DNA of 64,000 nt, from assembly GCF_019977315.1 (NCBI RefSeq), contig NZ_AP024652.1:3596001-3660000 (forward strand), written 5' to 3'. The notes under the pieces are model-generated. The model saw nothing but the letters and a program-made list of their open reading frames with translations, had not been told where the DNA came from and made no database searches. Within the stretch, counting starts at the first letter, position 1; every line of letters begins with the position of its first letter. Origin of the DNA: Arthrobacter sp. StoSoilB22 (GTDB lineage Bacteria; Actinomycetota; Actinomycetes; Actinomycetales; Micrococcaceae). The translations under genes and the position numbers were made by a program. This document shows, piece by piece, positions 17,534-27,639 of this stretch.

Positions 17534-18677
17534 TGCGGTTTCCTTTACTCTCAGGGGCGGAATGCTCTGGGGCTGCCGCCTCAGGTGCGTGCGGCCCTGC
17601 TGTGTGCGGCGTAGAGCTGAAGTCGAAGCCAAGCCCGCGAAGGCCGGACGAGGTGAGCCGGCTGTTGTGGATCCGGATCGGAGAAGGTCCTGCCAGGATG
17701 CCCAGCTGCTGGAACGAGGCATCCTCCACGTCTTCAACGCTCACGGCCTCAGCCAGGGTGAGGGCCAACTGTCCGGAGAGTTCCGGAAGAAGGTGCGGAG
17801 CAACCCGGATGCTGTTGGCCCGTGCCAGTTCAACAATTCTCCGGAAGGGGGTAATACCACCCACCCGGACGATGTTGGGCTGGATGATGTCCACCGCTTC
17901 GGCCTCGATGAAGTCGCGGAAGCGGTAGATGGTGTGGACGTTCTCGCCCAGGGCAATGGGCACCGGGGAGTGCTTGCGCAGGCGGCGGTAGGCCCACAGG
18001 TCATCGGCACGGATCGGCTCCTCCAACCACTCCAGTCCGTACTCCCCCAAGATATCCAATGCACGGAACGTGTGGGCCAGGTCCCAGCGCTGGTTGGCGT
18101 CGATCATGAGCAGCCGGTCCGGGCCGATCACCTGGCGGACGGCAGCAACGCGCTCGGCGTCTTCCCGAAGCTCGGGCTTGCCCACTTTGATCTTCACCGC
18201 GTTGTGTCCCGCAGCAACCCAGCGCTGCGCCTGCTCCACCAGCTGCTCCAAGGTGTAGTGCAGGTTCACTCCGGAGCCGTACACCTCCACGGATTCCTGG
18301 CGCTGGCCCAAAAGCCCCGTGACGGACGTCCCGGCCTGCCGCGCCTTCAGGTCCCACAGCGCCAGGTCCACGCCGGCCATCGCGATGGTGGTCAGTCCTC
18401 CCCCGCCAACCTCGTGAAGCCTCTTCCAGAGTTGGTCCCACACGATCTCCGGATTCGCTTCCAAACCCAGGATGAACGGGGCGATGTCGTGATCCAGCAG
18501 GGCCTTCACCGCATGGGGACCAATGGTGGGTGTCCACGAGAAGCCGTGGCCCGCGCCGCCGTCGTCCGTGGTCAGCTCGGTGACAATCACATGGTTCTCC
18601 GGCGCCTCCACGCCCCAGCTGCGCAGCAGCGGGACCGTGATCAGCCGGGTGGAGAGGCCCGTGATGCGGGCGGGCAT
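17514..18677 (-). CDS. Enolase-superfamily (mandelate racemase/MLE) enzyme
   Basis: A 387-residue enolase-superfamily protein: capping domain, then TIM barrel. Metal ligands are in MIDANQRW, WLEEPI and ALGENVHT; the KxK catalytic motif is VKIKVGK and the second acid/base His is in VAPHLLPEL. In mandelate-racemase types the His is paired with an Asp in QPDI; here that reads QPNI, so the dyad is altered. In context the enzyme should produce 3-deoxy-2-keto-hexarate from an aldarate or aldarolactone, as a glucarate/galactarate dehydratase or galactarolactone cycloisomerase would. Which of these cannot be decided from sequence. The start overlaps the upstream stop by one base. Confidence 0.82.
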   Translation of the reverse strand: MPARITGLSTRLITVPLLRSWGVEAPENHVIVTELTTDDGGAGHGFSWTPTIGPHAVKALLDHDIAPFILGLEANPEIVWDQLWKRLHEVGGGGLTTIAMAGVDLALWDLKARQAGTSVTGLLGQRQESVEVYGSGVNLHYTLEQLVEQAQRWVAAGHNAVKIKVGKPELREDAERVAAVRQVIGPDRLLMIDANQRWDLAHTFRALDILGEYGLEWLEEPIRADDLWAYRRLRKHSPVPIALGENVHTIYRFRDFIEAEAVDIIQPNIVRVGGITPFRRIVELARANSIRVAPHLLPELSGQLALTLAEAVSVEDVEDASFQQLGILAGPSPIRIHNSRLTSSGLRGLGFDFSSTPHTAGPHAPEAAAPEHSAPESKGNRIEYSNS

Positions 18678-19582
18678 CAGCGGCCGGCCAGCTCGTGGCC
18701 CTTGGCCAGGATGGACTTGAGCTCCAAGAGCTGTTCCTCGCTGGGGTCCACCAGCGGTGGGCGGACCGGACCGACAGGAAGCCCGGCGAGGCGCAAGCCA
18801 GCCTTGATCAATGAGACGCCGAAGCCAGGAGTCTGGTCGCGGAGCCGGACCAGCGGCGCGTAGAAACCTTCAAGGAGCGCGTGGCGGCGCTCCTCGTCAC
18901 CGGACACATAGGCGTCGTAGTACGCCTTGGCGATTTCGGGGGCCATGGCGAAAGCAGCCGAGGAATACAGCGGGATGCCGAGGCCGCGGTAGGCGCCCTG
19001 GGTCAGTTCCGCCGTGAGGAGGCCGTTGAAGAGTGCGAAGTCGGTGCGACCGCTGGCGTTGATGGCCGACACGATTTCCTGGGCCAGGCCCACATCGCCG
19101 ATCCCGTCCTTAAATCCAACAACCTTGGGGTTGGCCGTCAGGCGGGTGATGGCCTCGGCGGTGAACTTGGCAGTCCCACGGTGGTACACGATCACCGGCA
19201 GGCTACTCGCGGCCGCGATGGCTTCGACGTAAGCCACCACGCCATCGGTAGGCCCAGTCACCAGATACGGCGGGAGCACCAGAAGGGCGTCCGCACCGGC
19301 TTCCTCAGCAACCTTGGCTGCAGCGATCGCGTGACCCAGCGGACCACCCGCACCGGAAACCACCGGCACCGCTCCCGCAACGGCCTCGACGGCGGCGGTC
19401 ACCACCGTGCGGATCTCATCCAGGGAGAGCGCATGGAATTCACCGGTGCCGCAAGCAGGGAACACGCCGCCCGGGCCGAACGGAAGCCGGGAAGTGATGT
19501 GCTCCTTCAACAGGGCAACGTCCACGCTGCCGTCCTCGGCGAAGGGTGTGACGGGGAAGAACAGTACGCCGTCGAAGTTCAT
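18677..19582 (-). CDS. kdgD: 5-dehydro-4-deoxyglucarate dehydratase (KDGDH)
   Basis: A 301-residue DapA/NAL-superfamily TIM barrel. It converts 5-dehydro-4-deoxy-D-glucarate to 2,5-dioxopentanoate with loss of water and CO2. The family signatures are clear: FFPVTPF at the N-terminus, GPGGVFPACGTGEF, the conserved Tyr in VIVYHRGTAKF and the Schiff-base Lys in VGFKDGIGD. The length is normal. It overlaps the upstream SDR gene (ATGA) and abuts the enolase-superfamily gene, so all are co-translated. This gene anchors the pathway assignment for the operon. Confidence 0.93.
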   Translation of the reverse strand: MNFDGVLFFPVTPFAEDGSVDVALLKEHITSRLPFGPGGVFPACGTGEFHALSLDEIRTVVTAAVEAVAGAVPVVSGAGGPLGHAIAAAKVAEEAGADALLVLPPYLVTGPTDGVVAYVEAIAAASSLPVIVYHRGTAKFTAEAITRLTANPKVVGFKDGIGDVGLAQEIVSAINASGRTDFALFNGLLTAELTQGAYRGLGIPLYSSAAFAMAPEIAKAYYDAYVSGDEERRHALLEGFYAPLVRLRDQTPGFGVSLIKAGLRLAGLPVGPVRPPLVDPSEEQLLELKSILAKGHELAGR

Positions 19583-20586
19583 GGGGTCTCCTTTGTTGCT
19601 CCCGCTGCCACCAGGCGCGCGGGATTCTCGTCATTGAGTGCTGCTTGTTGGTTCTCTTGGTCAGACGCGGTGTCGGCGCCTTGGTAGGGAGGCGTGAGTT
19701 CGCTGCGCCACGAGCGCTTGGGCTCCCACCCCAGCAATTCCCGGGCCTTACTAATGGAAAACGCCGGACTGGTGCCGGAAAGGTGCCCGGTGATGGGACC
19801 GCTACCCGGCAAAAACCGCGGGAAGAGCTCTGCCAGCGGAGCCGTGGCCAGGGCATCCTTCGCGCCAACGAAGAACACCTCGCCGTTGGGGATCGAGTCC
19901 ATCTTGTCCAGGAGCACATCCAGGAAATCGGCTACGTCCCGGGCGTCAACATAGTTGAACTGGGCCGGAGCGGACAGCGCAGGATCATCCAGGCGCTCGC
20001 GGACAGTGTGTCCCTGCTGCGTCAGCGCACCTTCCCATTCCTCCGGCGAGATGACGTAGCACGGGCGGAATGCCGCATAACGGATCTTCTCGCCCTGCGC
20101 GGCCGCGAACATCTGCACGGTTTGCTCGGCGATCAGTTTGGACAGCGCATAGGCGTTCCACGGCTTGGGCGGCGTCTGCTCGTCCAAGGGGAACGACGGC
20201 GGCAGCCACCCGGCCGGTGAACCGTAGCCCAGGGCGGTGGGGCTGGACGCCGTCACGATCTTCGGGACACCGGCGTCAGTGGCCGCACTGACAACCGCAA
20301 AGGCGAGCCGGGTGTTCGTGCTGAAAATGACGTCCTCGGGCGCGCTGAAAGGTACCGCAATAGCAGCGAGGTGGATGACGGCGTCGGGCGCTGTTTCGCG
20401 GATGAGCCGCTCCGCCTCCCCCGGCGCCAGCAGATCTGCGGTGTATTGCTCGGCTCCGGGCGGCAAGTGCTCTGCCGGAATGGCATCCCGGTCAACCGAA
20501 ATCACGGTGTGGCCGGCCTGGGCCAGTCCGGCCACCACGCTGCGGCCCAACCGGCCGGAACCGCCGGTGACAAAAATCCTGCTCAT
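19579..20586 (-). CDS. NAD(P)-dependent SDR, candidate uronate dehydrogenase
   Basis: A 335-residue extended short-chain dehydrogenase. It has the N-terminal GGSGRLGRSV nucleotide-binding loop, the acidic VDRD after beta-2, and the catalytic YALSK with TASSPTALGYG upstream. Uronate dehydrogenases of this fold oxidise galacturonate or glucuronate to the aldarolactone, the step that would feed the two following enzymes. The role is inferred from the operon; an epimerase is possible too. A Ser/Asp/Gln-rich tail of about 30 residues trails the fold. ATG 20586 has AGGAAA seven bases upstream. Confidence 0.75.
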   Translation of the reverse strand: MSRIFVTGGSGRLGRSVVAGLAQAGHTVISVDRDAIPAEHLPPGAEQYTADLLAPGEAERLIRETAPDAVIHLAAIAVPFSAPEDVIFSTNTRLAFAVVSAATDAGVPKIVTASSPTALGYGSPAGWLPPSFPLDEQTPPKPWNAYALSKLIAEQTVQMFAAAQGEKIRYAAFRPCYVISPEEWEGALTQQGHTVRERLDDPALSAPAQFNYVDARDVADFLDVLLDKMDSIPNGEVFFVGAKDALATAPLAELFPRFLPGSGPITGHLSGTSPAFSISKARELLGWEPKRSWRSELTPPYQGADTASDQENQQAALNDENPARLVAAGATKETP

Positions 20587-20613
20587 GTGCGTTTCCTGGT
20601 TTCTGTTGGCTGG

Positions 20614-22026
20614 TCAGTCCTGGCCGCGGCTGAGGTCGGCGCCGAGGCCAAGTTCGCTGATACGGACGGGAAGATCGGTGTCCAGTGACTTGTTGCCCGC
20701 GATGCCCACCGACACGGACCGGAGCCCATCGATGTAGCCGGACGGGCGGCCCAGCGGGTCAATGCCGGGACCGTTGAAGAGGTCCGAGAGCAGCAGATTG
20801 TCGCCGCCACCATGGCCACCCTCGCCGTTGATGATCGGAACTTCGTACGCAGCTTCCCAGTGGCGCTGGACCACCAGGCGTTCACCGTTTCGGCGCACTG
20901 CGTCTTCTTCTTCGATGGGTGTGGCGCTGGGGTCCACCACGGTCTTTTTATCGGTGCTGGATTCGACGGCGGCACGTTCCACCACTTCGAGCTCAGCCCG
21001 GCCTTCGGTGCCGTTGACGGTGACGCGGTAACCTTCCCACGGGCTGTGGGCGTTCAGGGAGTAGCTCAGCGTCGGGCCGCCCTGGTAGTCAACCACCAGG
21101 GCGAGGTTGTCCTCGATGGTGATGCCCTCGGTGAAGACGTCCTGATCGCGGATGTAGCCGTCAAACTTTTCGTTGTCGTAGTACAGGGCCTTCAGGCGCT
21201 CGTCGTCGCGCATGTCCAAGCGGAAGGGATCGTGCTCAAGGCCATCAACGGTGCCGCGCTCCGGACGGGCTCCCAGGCCACGTTCGGCTGCATTCTTGTC
21301 GCCGTAGAAGCGCAGGCCACCGGAGGCAAACACGCGCTCCGGAACATCGTTGATCCACCAGTTGACCAGGTCGAAGTGGTGCGAAGCCTTGTGAATGAGC
21401 AGGCCGCCGGAGTTCTTCTTCTCGCGGTGCCAGCGGCGGAAGTAGTCAGCGCCGTGCACGGTATCCAGCACCCAGCTGAAGTCGACGGACGTTACCTTCC
21501 CGATCACGCCGTTCTGGATAACTTCTTTCAACGCACTGTTGCGCGGCGAGTAGCGGTAGTTGAACGTGACCACCACGTTGCGGCCCGTCTTGGCCACTGC
21601 GTCGGTGATCCGGCGGCAGCCCTCAACGTCGATGGTGAGCGGCTTTTCCACCACGACGTCGGCACCCGCCTCAAGTGCCTCCACGATGTAGTCCGCGTGG
21701 GTGTAGTCGGGCGTAGTGACGATCACCCGCTCAATGCCGTTTGCCCGGATGAAGCTGGTGAGTTGGCCAGGTTCGAAGGATGCCACCGGCTCCGTTCCGC
21801 CCAGTTCCTTGATGAGGTCCTGGTAGAAGTCCACCCGGCCTTGGTTGACATCGGAAAGCGCAATAAGTTCAGCGACGTCCGAGTGCTGCCCGTAGATGGC
21901 CCGGATGTACATCTCTGAGCGGCCACCGGTGCCAATGAGCGCTATCCGGGTTCGGTGGGGGCCTTCAGTCTGGGCTGCGGGTGCGGCAGATGCGGTCTGG
22001 GTCTCAGCTGAGTCGACGTTGACCAT
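20614..22026 (-). CDS. Gfo/Idh/MocA family oxidoreductase
   Basis: A 470-residue NAD(P)-dependent oxidoreductase. After a 25-residue Ala/Thr-rich head comes the Rossmann fold (RIALIGTGGRSEMYIRAI) and VVVEKPLTID with the EKP motif; the C-terminal part is the longer version of the family, with sugar-binding-like HKASHHFDLVNWW. It is the first gene of the minus-strand operon, 27 bases before the SDR. ATG 22026 has AAAGGGG upstream. The promoter carries LacI-type operator site 5, shared with the divergent regulator. It probably oxidises the sugar or an oligosaccharide intermediate; the exact reaction is unknown. Confidence 0.85.
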   Translation of the reverse strand: MVNVDSAETQTASAAPAAQTEGPHRTRIALIGTGGRSEMYIRAIYGQHSDVAELIALSDVNQGRVDFYQDLIKELGGTEPVASFEPGQLTSFIRANGIERVIVTTPDYTHADYIVEALEAGADVVVEKPLTIDVEGCRRITDAVAKTGRNVVVTFNYRYSPRNSALKEVIQNGVIGKVTSVDFSWVLDTVHGADYFRRWHREKKNSGGLLIHKASHHFDLVNWWINDVPERVFASGGLRFYGDKNAAERGLGARPERGTVDGLEHDPFRLDMRDDERLKALYYDNEKFDGYIRDQDVFTEGITIEDNLALVVDYQGGPTLSYSLNAHSPWEGYRVTVNGTEGRAELEVVERAAVESSTDKKTVVDPSATPIEEEDAVRRNGERLVVQRHWEAAYEVPIINGEGGHGGGDNLLLSDLFNGPGIDPLGRPSGYIDGLRSVSVGIAGNKSLDTDLPVRISELGLGADLSRGQD

Positions 22027-22093
22027 ATTGAATGCCCCTTTCAAAAGGCAGGAGTGAACCGCTTGACGGCCCGGCTTCGTATGGGAAGAATCA

Positions 22094-22111
22094 TGAGAAA
22101 GCGTTTTCTCA
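22094..22111. promoter_or_regulatory. LacI-type operator, site 5 (most symmetric)
   Basis: TGAGAAAGCGTTTTCTCA is symmetric apart from the base pairs flanking the central CG. It lies between the divergent oxidoreductase operon and the LacI gene. On the minus strand TTGACG (22149-22154), 18 bases, TACAAA (22125-22130) form a promoter whose start would fall near 22118, placing the operator just downstream of it. This supports negative control and autoregulation. Confidence 0.8.
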
Positions 22112-22191
22112 GAGCGTTATAAGCTTTGTATCAAGACTCTGGTGGTCACGTCAACCACTGCTCCAACGACGGAGCATGCGGGAGGCGACCA

Positions 22192-23238
22192 ATGGGAAGG
22201 GGCCACATGGCACGCAGGAACACCAACAGGCGCGTTGGCATTGCCGATGTCGCAGAGAAGGCGGGCGTCTCGCACGCCACCGTGTCACGCGTCATGAACG
22301 GTAACGCCGCCGTGGACCCCGGCATTGCCGCACGGGTCAGGGCCGCCGCTGTTGAATTGAAGTACCAGCCCAATCCGGTGGGGCGCAGCCTGGCCCTCGG
22401 AAAAACTGACACCATTGGGATCGTAGTTCCGGACCTGGCCAACCCCACGTTTCAGGCAATCCTCCGTGGACTCAGCATCGCCGCGGCCCAGGACGGGTAC
22501 CGCGTCCTCATTGCTGATTCCTCGGAAGTTACCAGCGAAGAAGCCATCCTTGCCGGCGAGGCCCGACGCCGCTGCGATGGCGTAGTGCTCTGCGCCCCCC
22601 GCATGAGCGATGCGGAGCTGGAAGAACTAGCGCCCACCCTGCACCCACTGGTGCTGATCAACCGCACCACCATTGCCACCAACACGCCGAGCCTGAGCGT
22701 GGATTACGGGCAAGGCATCCAGGAACTGGCCCACCACCTGGTATCACTCGGGCACCGCCGCCTGGTGTTCCTCTCCGGCCCGGAGCACAGCGCATCCAAC
22801 CGCCAGCGCCTTGTTGGCCTGGACCAATTCCGGACAGAACACCCGGAAATCGAGCTGCAGATGCTCTATGGTGGCTCCAACTTCGACTCCGGCCACGAAT
22901 CCACCGAGGCCATCATCGCCAGCGGCGCCACCGGAATCCTGGCCTTCAATGACCTGGTGGCCATGGGCCTGCTCAGCGGCTTGCACGAGCGCGGCGTCCG
23001 CGTTCCGGAGGACATTTCCGTGACCGGCTTCGATGACATCCCGTTCGCCAAATACACCACGCCCCCGTTGACCACGGCAGCTGTGCCCATCAACGAGCTC
23101 GGAAGCCTGGCCTGGCGGAGGATGCGCGAACAGATACAACAGGCGGGCGAAACTGCCACCCAGGCGCAGGATGAGTTCTCACCCCGGGTGGAGATCCGCA
23201 AGAGCACCGCGGCGCCCGCACTCACGCCCGCCTCCTAA
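22192..23238 (+). CDS. LacI/GalR-family transcription regulator (regulon candidate)
   Basis: A 348-residue regulator. The N-terminal HTH reads VGIADVAEKAGVSHATVSRV, followed by the hinge helix NPVGRSLALG, then a periplasmic-binding-protein-like sugar sensor ending DISVTGFDDIPFAKY. ATG 22192 has GGGAGG six bases upstream; ATG 22207 with GGAAGGGG is almost as good. It sits beside the best of five matching operators and in the middle of the genes they control, so it is the natural repressor of the island. Its inducer is unknown. It converges on a GntR gene 16 bases away. Confidence 0.92.
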   Translation: MGRGHMARRNTNRRVGIADVAEKAGVSHATVSRVMNGNAAVDPGIAARVRAAAVELKYQPNPVGRSLALGKTDTIGIVVPDLANPTFQAILRGLSIAAAQDGYRVLIADSSEVTSEEAILAGEARRRCDGVVLCAPRMSDAELEELAPTLHPLVLINRTTIATNTPSLSVDYGQGIQELAHHLVSLGHRRLVFLSGPEHSASNRQRLVGLDQFRTEHPEIELQMLYGGSNFDSGHESTEAIIASGATGILAFNDLVAMGLLSGLHERGVRVPEDISVTGFDDIPFAKYTTPPLTTAAVPINELGSLAWRRMREQIQQAGETATQAQDEFSPRVEIRKSTAAPALTPAS

Positions 23239-23254
23239 AACAACGCGGGGCACT

Positions 23255-23953
23255 CTACTTCGGCGATGGGTTGGAGCCCACTCCCGCCTCTTTGTAGAAG
23301 CCCTGGATGTGCGCTGCAACAAGCTCAGCCGCCTTGCCGCCGTCGTGAATGTTCACGGCGGCGAGGATGGCACGGTGTTCGGAGCGAAGCCTTGCGCAGG
23401 TTGTTTCCCAGTCCGGGAGGTGTCCCGTCAGCTCACTTGCATAGTTCTCGATCGCACCCCGGAGCGAGGCCATCATCGCGCTGACCACCGAGTTTCCCGC
23501 GGCCTGAGCCAAGGCCACATGGAACCGGGCATCAAGGGCCAGGAAAGTGTCGATGTCAGGCGCCGTATCCATCTCATCCAGGAGCGCAGCCGCTTCCTCC
23601 AGCTCCGGCACGCCCACCTTAGCCCGTTCCGCAGCCCAGGATTCAAGCAGGACGCGGGTCTCCACAATGTCCGCTACCGGGAGATGGCGCGTAGCAACAT
23701 GAAGCCTTAGCGTGGACCCCAGAGCCGACCCCGGCTCGGCGATCACCACCGTGCCGGCGTCCTTACCCGACCCCACACCGGCACGGACCACGCCCATTGC
23801 CTCAAGGATCCTGACAGCCTCTCGCACCGAGGTCCGGGAAACCTGCAGTTGTTCGGCCATGGCGCGCTCACCCGGCAGCCGTCCCCCCAGGGCGAGGTCT
23901 CCGTCAGACAGCTGCTTCTCGATCCATTGCAGGACCAACTCGTGGGTACGCAT
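23255..23953 (-). CDS. GntR-family (FadR/FCD) regulator, LldR-like
   Basis: A 232-residue regulator with an N-terminal winged HTH (LPGERAMAEQLQVSRTSVREA) and a C-terminal all-helical FCD domain with the metal/ligand His and Asp pattern (ARFHVALAQAAGN). It diverges from the L-lactate dehydrogenase gene. Palindromes in the shared promoter match the style of LldR operators. It most likely represses lactate oxidation in the absence of L-lactate. The ATG start at 23953 leaves only 17 bases before the first palindrome, so autoregulation is likely. Confidence 0.87.
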   Translation of the reverse strand: MRTHELVLQWIEKQLSDGDLALGGRLPGERAMAEQLQVSRTSVREAVRILEAMGVVRAGVGSGKDAGTVVIAEPGSALGSTLRLHVATRHLPVADIVETRVLLESWAAERAKVGVPELEEAAALLDEMDTAPDIDTFLALDARFHVALAQAAGNSVVSAMMASLRGAIENYASELTGHLPDWETTCARLRSEHRAILAAVNIHDGGKAAELVAAHIQGFYKEAGVGSNPSPK

Positions 23954-23970
23954 ACCGGAATACTAGTTGA

Positions 23971-24023
23971 TGTGGTCCAACCACATGGATTACAGTGTGG
24001 TTAGACCACAGTGGTAGGACCAC
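23971..24023. promoter_or_regulatory. Tandem TGTGGTnnnACCACA operators
   Basis: TGTGGTCCAACCACA (23971-23985) and TGTGGTTAGACCACA (23996-24010) are perfect 15-bp palindromes with a 3-base centre, 25 bp apart. A third, shorter copy GTGGTAGGACCAC follows at 24011-24023. They fill the space between the divergent GntR and lactate dehydrogenase genes and are almost certainly the GntR protein's binding sites. Confidence 0.88.
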
Positions 24024-24043
24024 AGAATTCAAGGGAGAACCGC

Positions 24044-25375
24044 ATGACCGACACCCTCGACCCCAAGATCACGGCTGCGCCAGCCAATGCTGGTAGCGAC
24101 GAAACCGTGACCCGTCCCGCACAGCCGCGACCCGCCGTCGCGCTTCCACCGGCACTGAAGCGCCGCGTACCCAAGGTCTCCGATCTGGCGCCGCTGATGC
24201 AGTTCAAGAAGCCCGAATTCAGCAAGACCGCCCGCCTGAAGCGTGCCAGCACCATCTGGGAACTGCGCGAGATCGCCAAGCGCCGCACCCCGCAGGCGCC
24301 TTTCGATTACACCGACGGTGCTGCCGAAGAAGAAATCACTCTCCGCCGTGCACGCCAGGCGTTCCAGGACATAGAGTTCCGGCCCGGCATCCTCCGCGAC
24401 GTCTCGAAGATTGATCTCCGTACGGACATCCTGGGCAAAGAATCACGCCTTCCGTTCGGCATCGCACCCACGGGGTTCACGCGCATGATGCAGTCCGAAG
24501 GCGAATATGCAGGCTCCCAGGCAGCAGAAGCCGCCGGAATTCCGTACACCCTGTCCACCATGGGCACGGCGTCCATTGAAGACGTGGCCACCGCTGCCCC
24601 CAACGGCCGGAACTGGTTCCAGTTGTACCTGTGGACGGACCGGGCCCGTTCCCTGGAACTGATCGAGCGCGCCGCCAAGGCCGGCAATGACACCCTCATG
24701 GTCACCGTGGACACCGCCGTTGCCGGCGCCCGTCTCCGCGATGTCCGCAACGGCATGACCATCCCGCCGGCACTGACCATCAAGACCGTGCTGGACGCCT
24801 CGTACCGCCCGGCCTGGTGGTTCAACTTCCTCACCCACGAGCCACTGACATTCGCCTCGCTCTCCCGGTACACGGGCACCGTTGCTGACCTCATCAACTC
24901 CATGTTCGACCCCACCCTGACCTACGAGGACCTGGACTGGCTCCGCGAAACGTGGAAGGGCAAGCTGGTGGTCAAGGGCATTCAGACCGTGGAGGACGCC
25001 CGCAAGGTTGTGGATCACGGTGCCGACGGCATCATCCTGTCCAACCACGGCGGACGCCAACTGGACCGCGCCCCCATTCCGTTCCACCTGCTCCCGGACG
25101 TTACCGCAGCGCTGAAGGCGGACAACAGCAAGGCCGCGGTCATGCTGGATACGGGCATCATGAGCGGAGCAGACATTGTGGCAGCCCTGGCACTGGGCGC
25201 CGACTTCGCACTGATCGGCCGCGCCTACCTCTACGGCCTGATGGCCGGTGGACGTGAGGGCGTGGACCGCACCATCCAGATCCTGGAGAAGGACATGACC
25301 CGCACCATGGCGCTGCTGGGCGTCAGCAAGGTGGCGGACCTGAACCCGGACCACGTGCGGCTACTCCAGCGCTGA
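24044..25375 (+). CDS. lldD: FMN-dependent L-lactate dehydrogenase
   Basis: A 443-residue flavoprotein of the alpha-hydroxyacid oxidase family that oxidises L-lactate to pyruvate and passes electrons to the membrane quinone pool. A Pro/Ala-rich N-terminal extension of about 65 residues precedes the FMN barrel. Landmarks are [26 protein letters not shown] with the catalytic-site Lys, and SNHGGRQLD with the active-site His and substrate Arg. ATG 24044 has AAGGGAG upstream. Transcription starts in the operator region of the divergent GntR regulator. A related activity such as mycofactocin-linked or other 2-hydroxyacid oxidation cannot be excluded. Confidence 0.9.
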   Translation: MTDTLDPKITAAPANAGSDETVTRPAQPRPAVALPPALKRRVPKVSDLAPLMQFKKPEFSKTARLKRASTIWELREIAKRRTPQAPFDYTDGAAEEEITLRRARQAFQDIEFRPGILRDVSKIDLRTDILGKESRLPFGIAPTGFTRMMQSEGEYAGSQAAEAAGIPYTLSTMGTASIEDVATAAPNGRNWFQLYLWTDRARSLELIERAAKAGNDTLMVTVDTAVAGARLRDVRNGMTIPPALTIKTVLDASYRPAWWFNFLTHEPLTFASLSRYTGTVADLINSMFDPTLTYEDLDWLRETWKGKLVVKGIQTVEDARKVVDHGADGIILSNHGGRQLDRAPIPFHLLPDVTAALKADNSKAAVMLDTGIMSGADIVAALALGADFALIGRAYLYGLMAGGREGVDRTIQILEKDMTRTMALLGVSKVADLNPDHVRLLQR

Positions 25376-25391
25376 CCGTCACCCATGTAAG

Positions 25392-25437
25392 TAGCAGCAG
25401 AGCGCGTTTTGAGGGCTCAAAACGCGCTCTGCTGCTA
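25392..25437. terminator. Long bidirectional terminator hairpin
   Basis: A perfect 21-bp stem (25392-25412 with 25417-25437) closes a four-base loop. The stem contains GCGCGTTTTGA and its complement. It separates the convergent lldD and gdhA genes. Confidence 0.92.
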
Positions 25438-25455
25438 TTCAGTTGGGTAAAAGTG

Positions 25456-27000
<1,545 letters not shown>

Positions 27001-27615
27001 CTATCGCTTACGGCCGAACTTGGGAAGGTTAGGCAGGTTCGGAAGATTCGCCAAAAGATCAGCGGCCTTAGTGGCAGCGCGGCCAACGGTTCGGCCGATC
27101 TGTTGGGGCACAGTATCGTCCGAGGACGGATCCAACGTGACCGGCGTTCCGCTCGCGTGAACCTTGACAGCTTGGCCTACGGCGTCCGCTCGGGTAGGCG
27201 GGACCTCCGGAGCGGGGGCACCAACGGCTGAAGACTCAGCGGCCGCCGGCTCGGCGGAAGGCTCAGAGGCCGGCACCGCTACGGCCGGCACTGCTGCGGC
27301 CGGCACAGCTGCGGCCGGCACCTCCGAAGGTGCGACGACGGCGGGCGCCGGGGTGCCGACGTCGAACGTTTCCAGCCAGCTGGCGACGCCGGCCAGCGGC
27401 TTGGGATTCAGGGCATAGAAACGCTTCTGGCCCTGCGCGCGCATGCTGACGAGATCTGCCTCACGGAGCACTTTCAAATGCTTGGAAATGGTGGGCTGGC
27501 TCGCAGCCAGTTCTTCCACCAATTCGCCTACAGCTTTATCCCCAGAGCGGAGGGAGACCAGGATGTCGCGCCTGGTTGCCTCAGCTATGACGGCAAATAC
27601 GTCGTCAGTCACCAT
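27001..27615 (-). CDS. ArsR-family HTH regulator with a Pro/Ala-rich tail
   Basis: A 204-residue protein. Residues 1-85 are an ArsR winged HTH (DVFAVIAEATRRDILVSLRSG, then ASQPTISKHLKVLREADLV). Residues 90-165 are low-complexity Ala, Pro, Val and Ser, and the end is basic (LPNLPNLPKFGRKR). The HTH has no Cys pair, so it is not a classic metal sensor. The tail is encoded partly by a 15-bp tandem repeat. GCCAATTGGC lies in its probable promoter. Target and signal are unknown. Confidence 0.8.
   Translation of the reverse strand: MVTDDVFAVIAEATRRDILVSLRSGDKAVGELVEELAASQPTISKHLKVLREADLVSMRAQGQKRFYALNPKPLAGVASWLETFDVGTPAPAVVAPSEVPAAAVPAAAVPAVAVPASEPSAEPAAAESSAVGAPAPEVPPTRADAVGQAVKVHASGTPVTLDPSSDDTVPQQIGRTVGRAATKAADLLANLPNLPNLPKFGRKR
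27268..27327. repeat. 15-bp tandem repeat, four units
   Basis: Four consecutive units beginning GGCCGGCAC run from 27268 to 27327 with minor substitutions. On the coding (minus) strand they encode the repeating Val-Pro-Ala-Ala-Ala pattern of the ArsR protein's linker. Replication slippage would make the linker length variable between strains. Confidence 0.8.
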
Positions 27616-27639
27616 GCCTTACACCCTAGCGACATATAC

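Noticed and set aside
17094..18863. 589-codon plus-strand frame opposite the uronate operon
   Set aside because: It is antisense to conserved catalytic genes and its composition is that of a shadow frame.
25392..25437. Long perfect palindrome, possible mobile or attachment site
   Set aside because: It lies between convergent gene ends with a 4-base loop and is best explained as a terminator.
27268..27327. Short tandem repeats, possible CRISPR
   Set aside because: The 15-bp units have no spacers and lie inside a coding frame; no CRISPR-like spacing or cas gene is present anywhere.
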